Assembly (NCBI GenBank): GCA_904063045.1
Contig: CAJFCJ010000019.1
Location: 3,723,409-3,787,408, forward strand
DNA length: 64,000 nt
Origin: Dimorphilus gyrociliatus
Lineage: Eukaryota > Annelida > Polychaeta > Dinophilidae
Direction of reading: 5' to 3'
Notes under the pieces: model-generated
Database searches by the model: none
Seen by the model: the letters and a program-made list of their open reading frames with translations, nothing else
What the model was told of the DNA's origin: nothing
Made by a program: the position numbers and the translations under genes
Shown here: in pieces, positions 41,308 through 54,500 of the stretch
Position numbering within the stretch: the stretch's first letter is position 1
Layout: every line of letters begins with the position of its first letter

Positions 41308-42388
41308 ATGGCTGATATACTTTTACCACGTGAAGGTTCCAAATGGGTGATGACACAGGCTAAAGATGTTAAAATAATCGAAGCAGGGGTGAAAAAAGTC
41401 AGTAATATAATTTACTCAAAGATTCTGGAAAATGACAAGATGTTCTTTTTAAAATCATTTACAAGCCATCCGTTAAATCCATCTACAATGGATAAATCAG
41501 CAATTGAGTGGGTCTTTTTTGTAGACGTTTTGAATTTTTCTTTTTGGTCTGATAACAGTGACAATAAAGCTGGTGTTAAGTGGGGAGACAATATATGGAC
41601 AGGTGCCTCTTTATTTTATTAACTAATTAATTGTATTACCAGACAATTATGTTGTACCAGGTTATTGGGCCCTATGTGCAGCTGTAAATCGAGCGTTGGC
41701 TGAAGGTAAAGAGATTACTTCAGCACAAGTGTTTTCAAAAATAACGAAGGAGGAACTGAAGCATGTCCTGAGATCGGACACTGAGAGAGAGATTCCCCTT
41801 CTTGACGAACGTGTGAAAAATCTTCATCAAGCTGGTAAAGTCATCATGGAACTGTATGATGGTTCAATTATTAACATGGTTAAAGCAGCGGATAAAAGTG
41901 CAATGAAACTATTGGACATGATCGTCTCCAACATAGAATCGTTTAGGGATACTGCAATGTACGAGGGAAAACGAGTTGCCCTTTATAAAAGAGCGCAGAT
42001 TCTAATCGCTGATATCTGGGCTGCATGTGAAGGTCGAGGCCTTGGAGAGTTCACTGATATCGACGAACTAACAATGTTCGCTGATTACAGGATTCCTCAA
42101 GTTTTGTGCTGGTTTGGAGTGCTTGATTACTCGGTTGAACTAATGGAAAAGCTTAAGTCGAAGCACGTTTTCAACAATGGTGACAGAGAAGAGGTAGAAT
42201 TACGAGCAGCATCCATTAAGGCAGTAGAAATGATCGTAAAGGAGACGAAAGCTCTACTGAAAAATAATGAAGGAGACTATGTAGTAAATTCATCTGTAGT
42301 CGACTTTTATCTTTGGGAATATAGAAGAGAAAAAGCTAAGGAATGTGATATAATACCGTTTCACAGATGCCGCTGTATTTATTACTAA
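41308..42388 (+). CDS. QNG1: Queuosine 5'-phosphate N-glycosylase/hydrolase (queuosine salvage protein, DUF2419)
   Basis: Two exons, 41308-41602 and 41643-42388, give 346 residues, close to the usual length of about 340. The intron is only 40 nt. Seen: DVLNFSFW, GYWALCAAVNRALAEG, FRDTAMYEGKRVALYKRAQILIAD, FADYRIPQVL and the C-terminal IPFHRCR.IYY, all diagnostic for this family. Known: the enzyme releases queuine from queuosine 5'-phosphate so that animals and many bacteria can reuse it for modification of tRNAs with GUN anticodons. It is a soluble, single-domain protein. It ends 79 bp from the end of ALDH6A1 on the other strand. Confidence 0.95.
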
Positions 42389-42467
42389 ATTCAAGAATTC
42401 AGGACGTTTGTAATATCTTTTCAAAAATACAATTTCAAGAGATTCTCTGCAGAGTCTCTTCAATGAT

Positions 42468-44320
42468 TTAGCGCATAACAGGCATAGCTGTGGAGGCTGT
42501 GGAGTGTGAAACGTCCTCGCCTCTCCATAATTGTGTAACGGTTTTAACTTGCGTGTAGAATTGGATTCCTTGTTTTCCGTAAAAGTGCGTATCTCCTCTG
42601 AAAGAGCCCCTTGAGCCAGTAAATGAAAACATAGGCAATGGCACTGGAATTGGGACATTGATTCCTACTTGACCAACATCAATTTTTTGTGTATATTTAT
42701 GAGCAGTAGCTCCATTTGTTGTAAAAATGGCGGTACCGTTTCCATAAGGATTTCCATTAATAAGATTAATGGCATCATCAAGTGTATCAGCCTCCATTGA
42801 ACAAAGTACAGGGCCAAAGATTTCTTCTTTATAACATTCCATGTTGGGTTGCACACCGTGTAAAACAGTAGGTCCAACAAAATTGCCCTTTTCGTAACCT
42901 TCTACCTTAACTCCTCTACCGTCCAATAGGACTTTACAGCCATCCTTTTGACCAGATTCAATAAGTTTTTCCACTCTTTCTTTGGCTTGTGGGGAGATTA
43001 AAGGACCAAGATCGGCCTTAGGATCAGTTCCAACGTTAACTTTCAATTTCTTTGCTCTTTCAATCAACTCTGGTATCCACTCCTTACTCTCACCAACCCA
43101 AACAACAGTTGTTAAAGCCATGCATCTTTGTCCGGCAGCACCAAAAGCCGCACCCGCCAAAGCATTCAAAGTGGCTTCTTTATTGGCATCTGGCATAATA
43201 ACACCATGATTTTTTGCACCCATATTACTTTGAACTCGCTTTCCATTCTTTGACCCTCTATTGTAGATATAAGTTCCAGCTTGGTCAGAACCAACAAAGG
43301 ATATTGCGCGAATAAGAGGATTATCACAAACAAAGTTTACAGCGTCATGTGCACCATGTATAACGTTAACAGTACCAGCAGGAAATCCTGCTTCTCTTAC
43401 CAGATCCATAATCATCATTGTTGCTCCAGGATCTCTTTCAGAGGGCTTTAGCAGCATGGTGTTTCCGGTGACAAGAGCCATTGGAAACATCCATAACGGG
43501 ATCATAGCAGGGAAATTGAAAGGTGTTATTCCAGCTGTTACACCAAGTGGTAGGCGGTATGAAACGATGTCCATGTCCTTAGCAACACCGGGAAGTGTCT
43601 CTCCCAGCTGCAATGAAGTAATGGAACAACAATGCTCAACAACTTGTAATCCTCTCAACACATCCCCTTCGGCATCGACTAACGTTTTGCCCTAAATCGG
43701 AAAAATAATTGATATTCTTAGTAAGAAAAACATTAAACTCAAACAATTGTAACCACACCTGTTCCTCGGTTATATTTGCAGCAATTTTCTTCATATTCTC
43801 TCGTAAAAGTTGTTGTAATTTAAACATGTGCTGCTGTCGGGTTAGCACAGTTGTGGTTGACCATTGTTCAAATGCCCTTTCACACGACTCTACAGCGCGT
43901 TGCATTTCGGCCTGGGTACATTTTGGTACTCTTGTGATAATCTCATTTGTAGCCGGGTTGGGAAGATCAATCCATTCATTGGTCTCAGATTCCACAAATT
44001 CATTGTCGATAAACATTTTTGTCTAAAATATGCGGATGCACTATAAAATACTTAATTTTAAATCGGATTTTGCTAATACCAACAGTATTGGATCCTGTAG
44101 CGTAGCATCGTCTAGTTGCGTGATGACACGCCTGAAAAATTCACAAAGAAATTGATTACTTCGATATTAAGCACGTGACAGTTCGAAATTTATAATCTAT
44201 AGGGATTACTCTAATTAGTTGCGTCTTTATGCAAGAAATTAGCTTGCAAAAATCCTTTAAACACTAAACAAAAGTACAAACCCGGCGAAGAAGATTGACA
44301 TTTCTTAGTAGTCCAGCCAT
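42468..44320 (-). CDS. ALDH6A1: Methylmalonate-semialdehyde dehydrogenase (acylating), mitochondrial
   Basis: Four exons (44320-44282, 44131-44084, 44022-43759, 43691-42468) give 524 residues, matching the family. Seen: a short Arg-rich N-terminus ([13 protein letters not shown], then HHATRRCYA), a mitochondrial targeting peptide; [37 protein letters not shown] of the NAD site; QRCMAL with the catalytic Cys; and [11 protein letters not shown]. Known: it is the CoA-dependent ALDH of valine, thymine and uracil catabolism, making propionyl-CoA or acetyl-CoA from methylmalonate or malonate semialdehyde in the matrix. All catalytic motifs are intact. The first two tiny exons carry only the transit peptide. 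It shares its upstream interval with the divergent taperin-like gene. Confidence 0.96.
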
Positions 44321-44601
44321 TTTCGAAATAGAGTGAGGTGACCTATATTAGTATGGTGCGTTCTACCGAAGAACAAAAATGAGGACCATATTACGATTCA
44401 AGGTTATCCGCCATTTTTTTTCCCCGCTTAACTGATAGTGTAGTGTATTTCTACAAAAAAAGGTAAAATGGCTCGCTAGAGGGCGTCGGCTAGATCTGGC
44501 CAAAAATTTTCGTCTGACAATTGAATGGATTTCCTAGGCCAAAGCGTTTGATTCATAGATATTGATCGTTGTATACCTGTTCGAACCCGTGACGTTCAAC
44601 A
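44321..44601. promoter_or_regulatory. Divergent (bidirectional) promoter interval
   Basis: 281 bp separate the start codons of ALDH6A1 (-) and the taperin-like gene (+). CCGCCAT at 44408-44414 reads ATGGCGG on the minus strand, a YY1-like core, and no TATA box is evident. The shared promoter is inferred from spacing. Confidence 0.45.
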
Positions 44602-47086
44602 ATGTCAACACAATATGAACAAATACCCCCCTGGCGGAGGGAATTTCTTGAAAAGAGACAGAGGGCTCAGGAAATGGAACGACTCCGCCTGGAGAGTGCA
44701 GCCGAAAAACTCGCCAGTGTACCTAGTTGGAAAAGGGGTCTTTTGGAAAAAAAGAAGCAGCAGATGAACTCGGTCGTGTATACTGATAAGGAAGGAAACG
44801 GTACAACTGTCAACGGTTACGGTAACCATTCAATCGAGAAAGAAGAACATTTATTACCAGTTAATCAAAATCCCTGGGTCAGGTCCGATACCAAAATTAA
44901 ACACTCAAACCAACCAGCAAACAACTGTAAACTAATATCCAATAACTTTAACGACTCTGTGTTCGATGACTCAGAGAACACTGAAGTTGAATACGGAGCG
45001 GGTTTTGTTCATAAAATATTGCAAAAATTCTCTCACATGTCGACAAATGATTCTCATCCAAAAAGATCACATAGTACGGATTCTTTAGACGACAGAAAAA
45101 CGGAGTCTAAGCGACGAATTCAATCAGAAAGGACAGACTGTGTTGATCAGGAACCCAACAAGCTTCCTTCTAAATCAGTGAGCGTGGAATCTTTAAGCTC
45201 ACTTGCTAACTCTCCTGGTAGAGTCCCACAATCACCATTGATATGCCGCTCTTCAAATAAAGGTAGTATTCCAGAGAATGAAAGACCCAAGAAGAATATT
45301 GTGAAATCAGCTCTCTCTAAATTCCAAACTGGCCCATTGAGCCCACCAACTTATACAAAAAGATCGGCACCGCTTCCACCTCCTTTTTTGAAAAAAACGG
45401 ATACAACTGAAAAGTCTAATGGCTTCTCAAATTCAAGCCATTCCAATGACCCTTGCTCACAAGAGTCTTTCCAGCACTCTTTAAATAATAATGCTAACAT
45501 TCCAAGCCATGAACGTGATAAAAATAAAAAGTCTTTACAAAATGTGATGAATAATTCCACAGAAGTTATAACTGAAATTGTTTCAGTCACAGAAGAAGTT
45601 AAAAAGGAAGAATCTCCTAGAGAACCAACTAAACCTGCAAAGCAAAATCATTCCAAAACTCGAAAAACAAATATATATGACTCGGCTCAGGAGCGCACAG
45701 ATAGGTCGCACCTCATTTTAGAATTTTCTCATAGAAACCCAGAAAAAAATAAAAATTCTACGAACAAAGGTGGTAAACCAGGAAAGTTTTCATTTGGAGC
45801 CGCCTCAAACGTGGTCCCGAAGACGTATAATAAGCTAGTACTACAAACTCATTTAACTAAATACGATGATATAAAAGATAAAAATGATGAAGTTCGAACA
45901 CTAGAGGATTATAAACAACAAGTTGATGCTAATGAATACGAGAATCTCCAGACAAATATTGATGATCTTACAAGTGACGATGATGATATTCCGGTGACAT
46001 ATATTGATGATATTTTAGCAGAAAATGAAATAGATTTTATAGGAGCTAACGTTAAATTAAATAGAAATTTGTTAGAGAAGACAAAGAAACCAGGCTCGGT
46101 AAGAATAACGATTTCTTATCTTCTATTTATCTTCTAGGGCGTGGATATTTTTTAGATACAAAAATTTTTGATTACGCATTTTACGCTTTTACAAAATATC
46201 CGGAAGTATTTTCAGACGTCATTGCTTCAGAAGAGAATGGTCATATAGTATAGCGAAAAACGACCTGTTAAGTTTATTCGACGTAATAAACATGAATAAA
46301 ATAATATATTCCGCACGTACACATCTGTATATTTAAGCTATAAAGCTTAGACTAATTTACTATTATAAAGACTAAATTTTAAAAATTTAACAAAAGATAA
46401 ACACCTTACGACAACATGTCGACAGTTGTTATCATTGCCAAAATATAGAACAAGTTATTGACCGTTATCAGGAGTCTCCTGATAAAGCATGGACAAAGTA
46501 ATATTTACAGTATAGTGAGATTTCTAAGAGTTTGTTAAAATATGCATGGTTTTTACATAAAGCCTAATTGATATTTTAGTACATCGTTATTGTCATTACG
46601 CCGTTCGTTAAATGTAGTAACATATGCCACGTATTATTAAAGTAAATATGTGTATTGATTTGTGGACTTATTTAAAAACAGTTACGAATTTCATTCAACG
46701 ACTCCGAAGATATTTTTGAATATCCATCAGAAGCTTCACTATGGCAGCCAGAACGTACCAAACCTATCGAACCCTCTAATAAACCCAGTAAAACATTTGT
46801 GGATAATCCAGCTCTACGCTCTACTTCCTGTGAGTTTTACATAGCATAACAACTGCTTTTCAAACTTCTCCATTGTAAAAATACATAAAAACCAATCTTT
46901 TTTCTAGCTGGCACGTTGGGATCGTATGTGTCTTCTACTCAAGTAGACTATGTTTGGGGAGAAAGGAAACCTGAAAGTCAGCCTATTCAATCAAATAACA
47001 AGAATGAAGAGAAGATATCTAGACAGCAAGAATCTGCGGATCACTCTTGGTCGGAGACTTCAAGAAGTTCTCATTTATTATTTTAA
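44602..47086 (+). CDS. Taperin/phostensin-like protein phosphatase 1 regulatory protein
   Basis: Three exons, 44602-46098, 46682-46829 and 46908-47086, give 607 residues. Seen: twin N-terminal motifs PPWRREFLEKRQ and VPSWKRGLLEKKK, as in taperin/phostensin; a long Ser/Asn/Lys-rich disordered centre with a proline-rich APLPPPF; GKFSFGAASNVVPKTYNKL; and, just after the first splice junction, LRISFND, a good RVxF-type PP1 docking motif, followed by EYPSE. Known: taperin and phostensin bind PP1 and actin and sit in actin protrusions such as stereocilia. The bulk is not alignable by eye, so the family call rests on the short motifs. If intron 1 (46099-46681) is not removed, the protein stops at 46137 and lacks RISF. 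Confidence 0.65.
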
Positions 47087-47449
47087 TATGATTTTAATTA
47101 AAGGAAGGATAAATGCTGCTGTTTTAAAATTTAGGTTTAAAAAATTTAGCCTTTTTTAGGTTATTTTTTGTTTTTCCCTATTGTTATCTTGTTTGTTCTC
47201 ATTGATATTTATTATATGCTCTATTCTACATCTAAAACTGTTTCATGAAAATTGTTCGAAACTAAGAATCTATTTATAGACAAAAAAGAAAAATAATTAT
47301 GTTATTAATAATTCCAAACAAAAAGAAAATGCTTTTAAGCAATTTTGGTGATTGGTATTACAATATTTTAAACTTTTGTTGAGCTTTTGCATATCTTGTT
47401 GTAGAGAAGACAGGGAAATCTACATGTATATGTATATATACATATACCA

Positions 47450-47484
<35 letters not shown>

Positions 47485-48519
47485 CTATATATACATTGTA
47501 TATATGCATTCTATTCTTATCAATTGTGGATATGATGTTACGTTTTTACTAGCAAAGGAAGTATTTAAAAAAAATGTGAATTTCCTGTTTTTATAAAAAT
47601 AAATTATTATTTATACGACACGTTATAGTCTATATTCTTACAATTTTTAATCTTTTGAATAGTTTATTATTGTTCACCTTACACTTTTTCTATCCGATAG
47701 ATGGCACCATTTATCAAGGACAGAATGGCTTATTCATATTCATGATTCAGATAAAATGTATTTCTGCGCGACAACAAAAATTACGTTTAAACAATAAACT
47801 AATCTGTAATATCCGGAAAATGTATGAATAATTATATTAAATGCATAAAGTAGTATTTGATCTTATCTCAATGTTGTTTTAGAGCTATTTGGCATTGACC
47901 AGACTAGCGAACTATATTTTCGGCCATATTTTGGTTTGCGCGTCTGAGTAAAGAGGTCGTCTGCGTTCGCGGAGGATAATCGGTGACTTTTCGAAATTAT
48001 TTTCATATAGGGGCGAACGATTTCGTTGTTTTACAATTTGGATTAGCCGATGAGCTGGTAAGCAAAGAAATAGCGTGTGTACTTTCGACTTTTTAGTGTC
48101 TTCTGTATTGTCACTCTCTAAAGATGGCTGCCATCCTTGGCTCTCTTTTCCAAGTTTATCCTGATCGTTTTTATATAACTAACTCGTTAAGCCAGAGAAA
48201 TAATTTTTCTAAATGTATTACAAATCGCTCCGATCTTTGTATTTTATAGTCTTTAGTAGCCTTCTTATGTGTTTTTGTGCTCAAATTAAAAGAAGATTTC
48301 TGCTTATCGGCTTTTATGGACACTATCGATTCCTATGTTGTAGGCCGCACCGATTGTTTAAAGAGTTTGATTACATTTACGAATCTCGAAGCGAAAAGCT
48401 CGACCGCCTCAGTGTCGCCGACGTATCCGATTTCACCTTCGTACTTTTTTTGTTTTTTTAATTTGGTACTTATTCCTTAACAGCCTAACGCTTTTTCAGA
48501 TCTCAACAACTGAAAAAAG
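47087..48519. other. Intergenic region and probable beta-spectrin 5' UTR
   Basis: AT-rich, with a TA-dinucleotide block at about 47456-47512. From about 47880 the sequence is GC-richer, suggesting the spectrin promoter and leader. A short upstream ORF begins at ATG 48124 (39 codons, context AAGATGGCTGCC, also YY1-like). No other gene is seen. Confidence 0.4.
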
Positions 48520-51500
48520 ATGACCGAAGTGGAACATCACTATTCACCCAAGCAACCCTGGGAAAGTGCCACTAATAATGGTACGGATATCCATGAAGAT
48601 TGGGAAAGCGGCAATAACTCGGCCAAGTTGTTTGAACGATCGAGAATTAAAGCGCTAGCAGGTTCGTACTGTTTATTCTGCTACGAAAGATTATGAATAT
48701 TTGTTTTTGTAGAGGAGAGACAAAAAGTCCAAAAGAAAACTTTTACAAAATGGGTGAATTCACATTTGAATCGTGTCGAATGCAGAATTCAGGATTTATA
48801 TATCGATATGGCGGATGGAAAAATGTTAATCAAATTATTAGAAGTACTCTCTGGCGATCGTCTTGTAAGTTAATGGCCTCACCTCTAAAAACTAATTAAT
48901 TCGGATGGACTATCCATAATACGTGTTTAGTTGTATTCATTTGAGATTTGATGAATTGATTTAGTTGGCAAGAGTAATGACTAGGCACGAAGAAACCCAC
49001 TTATCAATAGCCTAATCGCATCAAATATAGTCGCATATGGTTAATGAAATTTCATAATCTATACATTGCGGCATCAGATGATACTATATCTTCTCTTGTA
49101 GTTTAGACAAAGAATTATTTTTTATTAATTCTTGAATGTCAATTTTTTACTATTCACAATGTCCGATTTATTTCAGCCAAGACCAACAAAGGGAACAATG
49201 AGAATTCATTGTTTGGAGAACGTCGACAAAGCCCTAATGTTTTTAATGGAGCAACGCGTACATTTGGAGAACGTTGGCGCTCATGATATTGTTGATTGTA
49301 ATCAGCGTTTAACGCTGGGCTTGATATGGACAATTATTTTAAGGTTTCAGGTAAACAATTTTTAATTTCTTCGTAAGATCGATTTCTGCCAAGCAGCCTG
49401 TTATATTCGTCAGAATTACGAGCAGATGCTGCATCATGCGGCTGCTATATTTAACTGCGGCTAAAACGAGGGCGTGGTTCTCTGTTGGTGCTGTGCGCAA
49501 GAGTTGAGTAGGTCAAAAAATATTTTATTTGTCCCGTCTCTTCGATTTTTTCTCCAGTAAAATGATATGGCCGAACTAGGCCACACCTACGCTTTGTGTA
49601 CATTTTTGTCGCTATATTCGGACATATCAAACTCTAAGATAACAAAAGTCGAAATAATGAAGGCTTTATTTTTTATTGTTATGTTCATTGCAGATTCAAG
49701 ATATATTTTTCGAGGCCGAAGACAACGAAAAGAAATCGGCTAAAGATGCCTTGTTGCTGTGGTGTCAGATACAGACGAAGGGTTATCCGAATGTTAGTGT
49801 TAGGGATTTTTCGCGATCTTGGCGAGATGGGCTGGCTTTTAACGCTATCATACATAAACACCGACCTGATCTGATCGACTTTAAAAATCTAAGGAAATCA
49901 AATGCTATTCAAAATTTGAACAATGCTTTTCAAGTTGCAAGCGAAAAGTTAGACATCGCCTCTTTACTTGACGCTGAAGATGTTAACCAGGAAGTTCCAG
50001 AAGAGCGATCGATAATGACCTATGTTGCTTCCTATTATCATGTTTTCAGCAAGATGAAGCAAGACTCGGTTCAAGGAAGAAGAATTGGTAAAGTTATTGA
50101 TGGTATTCGTGAGAATGACAATGATATCCAAGAGTACGAGAATCTGACATCTGATCTACTCGAATGGATACGAAATACAATCACAGAATTAAATAAACGC
50201 GAATTTAAAAACACTTTGGAAGGTGTACAAAAGCAATTGTCTGACTTTAACGCTTATAGAACAACAGAAAAACCACCAAAATTTGTTGAGAAGGGAAATC
50301 TTGAAATCCTTTTATTTACCATTCAGAGTAGGCAGCGAGCTAACAACCAGAAACCGTACATGCCTCGGGAAGAACGAATGATATCTGATATAAATAAGGC
50401 ATGGGAAGAATTAGAGCGAGCAGAACACGAGCGTGAACTTAAGTTACGAGAAGAGTTGATTAGACAAGAGAAGTTGGAACAATTGGCAGCAAGATTCGAT
50501 CGTAAAGCCGGTTTAAGAGAGGATTGGTTGAATGAAAATCAACGTTTGGTTTCACAAGATAACTTCGGTCAAGATTTAGCAGCAGTCGAAGCTGCAACTA
50601 AAAAACACGAAGCTATTGAAACTGATATCAATGCATATAACGAAAGAGTTCAAGCGGTCATTCACGTCGCTGATGAATTGCAAAGCGAAAATTATCATGA
50701 TATAGACAGGATCATAGCCAGAAAAGAAAATGTACAGACTCTGTGGGAGTATTTACTGGAATTACTTCAAGCAAGACGACAACGTCTCGACCTGACTCTG
50801 AAATTGTATAAAATATTTCAAGAAATGCTTTATGTATTGGACTGGATGGATGAAATTACTGCAAGGTTGCATTCTGAGGATTACGGTAAACATTTAATGG
50901 GAGTACGCGACTTAATTCAGAAGCACGAGTTGTTGGAAGCCGATATCACCGTCGTGGGAGCTAGGGTTCGAACAATAAACTCATCTGCTAATTATTTTGT
51001 TGATGGAGAATTTCCACAAGAGGTCGGTGATTATCGCCCTGTCGACCGAAATGTTGTTGCTGATAGAATGAGATATTTAGAGCAAAGATACGCCGAATTG
51101 CTACAATTAGCAAGAGGAAGAAGGTCAATGTTGGGTGAGAGTGAACGTCTATGGCAATTCCAATGGGATATCACAGATGAAACCAGCTGGATTACTGAAA
51201 AATATCAATTGATGTCTGCCGAAATACCTGAAGAATTAAATTTGACGGCTGCCCTTCTACTAAAAAATAAACATAAGGTACAGTAATAATCGAGTAAAAA
51301 TATTTTCTTGTGCACCAAAACTTTAAATTAGATGGAGGAAGATGAAGTGCACGCGCATCACGCTCATAAAATATCCCTTCTAGATTCTATAGAGGCAGTA
51401 GTTAATGAAATTGAAACGGTATTTAAAGCGATAAGACTTGATTAAAAATGAAATACGCCATGTGATTGCTATTTGTTGATTTTTTTCTCGATTTTTCCCT

Positions 51501-54500
51501 TTTCCTAACATTTTTATTTATTTTGCTTGTTTACATAGGCAAATGAAAATGAGTTGTCAGCGAGACGAGGTCATGTTGATGGAATACTAGAAGGTGGACA
51601 AAAATTGATAGATGCTAACAACCTTGGAACTGATATAATCAGAAATCGTATTCAATATGTTAACGAAGAATGGGATGATCTAGTCAAATTAGCTGATACT
51701 AAGCGACAGCGTTTGGACGAAGTTGTACAATTAAATCAATTCGCATCCGACGCTGAAGATGTTAATCTTATGCTTGTTGAAATGTTGCGAAAGCTCAACT
51801 CTGATGATGTTGGCAGAGATGAAACATCAGCTATGTCTCTTTTGAAGAAGCATAACGCTGACAAGGAAGAGCTTTTGAACTACAGTGAAGTAATCAAGGC
51901 TTTACATCAACAACGGGAGCAACTCTCCGAAAAAGATAGAGACTTACCACAAGTAGGTGATAGCTTGAGAACTGTCGACAACCGCTACAAGGAACTAATC
52001 GATCTTGCGGATGAACGAACCCAGAAATTAAATGACGCTCTTGCTTTGTATCAACTTTACAATGAAGCAGATATTGTAGAACAATGGATAATAGAAAAAA
52101 CTAAACTACTTAGCACTATGGATATTAAGCCAAGTGAAATGGAGGAAGTAGAGATTATCGGAGCTCGGTTCGTGATTTTCGATCAAGAACTTTCAACTGC
52201 TCGAGAAAAGGTCGATCATGTTAATGAACTCGCTCAACAGCTTCTCAATAACAAACATCCAAACGTCGAAGAAGTTGAAAAGAGAAGAAATGAAGTTAGC
52301 GAGATGTTGAGTGAACTAGAGAAAATTGCTAACGAGAAAAGAAAACAACTTTCTGGAATTCAGAGCAAAACTACATGGCAAATCGAATGCACAGAAACTA
52401 TCACTTGGATTAAAGAGAAGACCAAAGTTATTGAATCGACAGATGAATTAACTAGTGATTTAGCTGGTATCATGCAGTTGCAAAGACGTCTTGGTGGTCT
52501 GGAAAATGACTTGACTGCCATTAACGCCAGACTGGTTCAATTAGAACACGATGCCGACCAATTGGAAGAGGATAATCCCGAAGAAGCTGAATTGATAAGG
52601 GCGAAGATTGATGAAGTCAAAGCACTTTGGCAAAACCTGAACGAGAATATGCAAAAGAGGGATGAGCAACTAAGCGCAGCAAGCGAACAACGTAAGTTCT
52701 TGGGTGACTTGGACTCCTTCCAACAATGGCAGGATAAAACTCAAGCTCGTATCGCAAGAGAAGACTTCCCTGTTGATGTTGCTGATGCTGAACGTTCATT
52801 AGCTAGTCACAGCGAAGTTAATGATGACATTGAAGCACATGCTGAAGAACATGAACGTCTCGTTGAATATGGTAAAAGTATGGTGGCAGATATGGATGAT
52901 GATCCACAATACGTCATGCTAAAGGATAGACTTCAAGGAATAGATGAAGACTGGGAAAATCTTAGAAGATCGTGGAAATCTAAACAAAACAAGTTAACTC
53001 AAAACCTCAATTATCAATTTTTCCTTCGAGATGCCAAGCAGGCGGACTTACTTTTGAGCCAACAAGACAACTTTTTGTCGAGAGAAGACGTACCGGTAAG
53101 TGACTATTATTTGAGTCGCAGATATTGTCAATTATCAATAGATTAGCCACAAGTCGGATTGCTCTGTATAGTTTTTAAAATCACTAGTGGTTATCACTTG
53201 TTAGCCTCTGTATGTACTCATATACTTTGCACAGACAAAACCCGGAATGGATAAACAGGTATCACTGCATGATTACTCTTACTATACCTAAAGCGACGTA
53301 GTCCACTGTTTTTTATCGTTTGGTTTCATTAAGTGTTAAGAGACTGATTTTTTTCCATTAGATAAGATAATTAATTTTTACTACCACTTTGTTCTCGATA
53401 GAATAGAATTTTTTCAGGTTACTAAAAATTCCAGTTGAAGACTTGCAGAAATGTTTTTATTTCCCTGTTTTTTTTTCCCACTAGAGAAAGCTGTTTTTTC
53501 AAGAAGTTATCTGTAGCAGCTTTATGCACTAAACGAACACTAATTTTCCGCACAATATCGATTATTATTATACACCTAGTTAGGTGCGTTCTTATTATAC
53601 TTTATTAAAAATATGTATTCGCTTTCAGACGTCTCTTACTGCTGCGGAGAATCTAATCAAGAAATTAGAACAGTTTATAGCAACCCTGGATGCAAATGAC
53701 GAACGAATCAATCAAGTTTTACACGAGGCCCAACGCCTTCAAGATGAGAATCATTACGCTTCTGAACTTATTAAAACTAAAGCTGATAGTATTGATGACC
53801 GTCGTCAAGCGAATAGACAAAGAGCTAATGAAAAATTATTGAAATTGAAATCACAATTAGACCTTCAATTACATCTTCAGGAATTCGACGAACTAGAAGA
53901 ATGGATAGAAGAGAAGAAAACAGAAATGGATGAAGGAGAGCTACCTAGTGTCAAGGATCGCAAGATTATACACACAAAATTTGTAAAGCACGAAACTCAT
54001 ATCGCCGAAATAAGAACACACAAAACTTTCTTGGCAAAACTTATTGCGGACACGGAAGCTTTGATAGAGGAGAAGCCCGAAACTTCTGAAACTCTTCAAC
54101 CTCGTCTAGACGATCTTAAACAAAAGTGGGAAGATTTGGAAAATGGTGCCGAGGAGAAACGAGAAGTGCTGCTTAGAGCTCAAGGTCCTGCTGCTGTAGA
54201 AGATACCTGCGATGATGTAGATGCTTGGATCACTAATCTCGAATGTCAAATGGAATCTGAGCTAGTTCCTGAAGCACCCCTAACGCTCAATTTGCTTATT
54301 CAAAAGCAAAACATACTCGAAAGCGAACTTCAACTTAAGCAACAACAAGTCGACCAATTACAAGCAATGCAAGCTCCTCTTGAACAGTGTGAACCAGATG
54401 AACGTGACCGAATCGATAAAAAGAGAGCTCAAGTTCAGGAACGTTTCTTGAAGCTCATGGACCCTTTGAAAGAGCGAGAAAAACGAATTGATAAAGAAAA

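Noticed and set aside
44579-44592. GTTCGAACC-like tRNA B-box
   Set aside because: No matching A-box or cloverleaf stems upstream; it lies in the divergent promoter region.
50962-50976. GGTTCGAAC tRNA B-box-like sequence
   Set aside because: It is inside the beta-spectrin coding sequence and has no tRNA fold around it.
53096-53628. Possible extra spectrin exon in this long intron
   Set aside because: Flanking exons join in phase and give continuous repeat sequence (REDVP to TSLTAAENL); no extra coding needed or seen.
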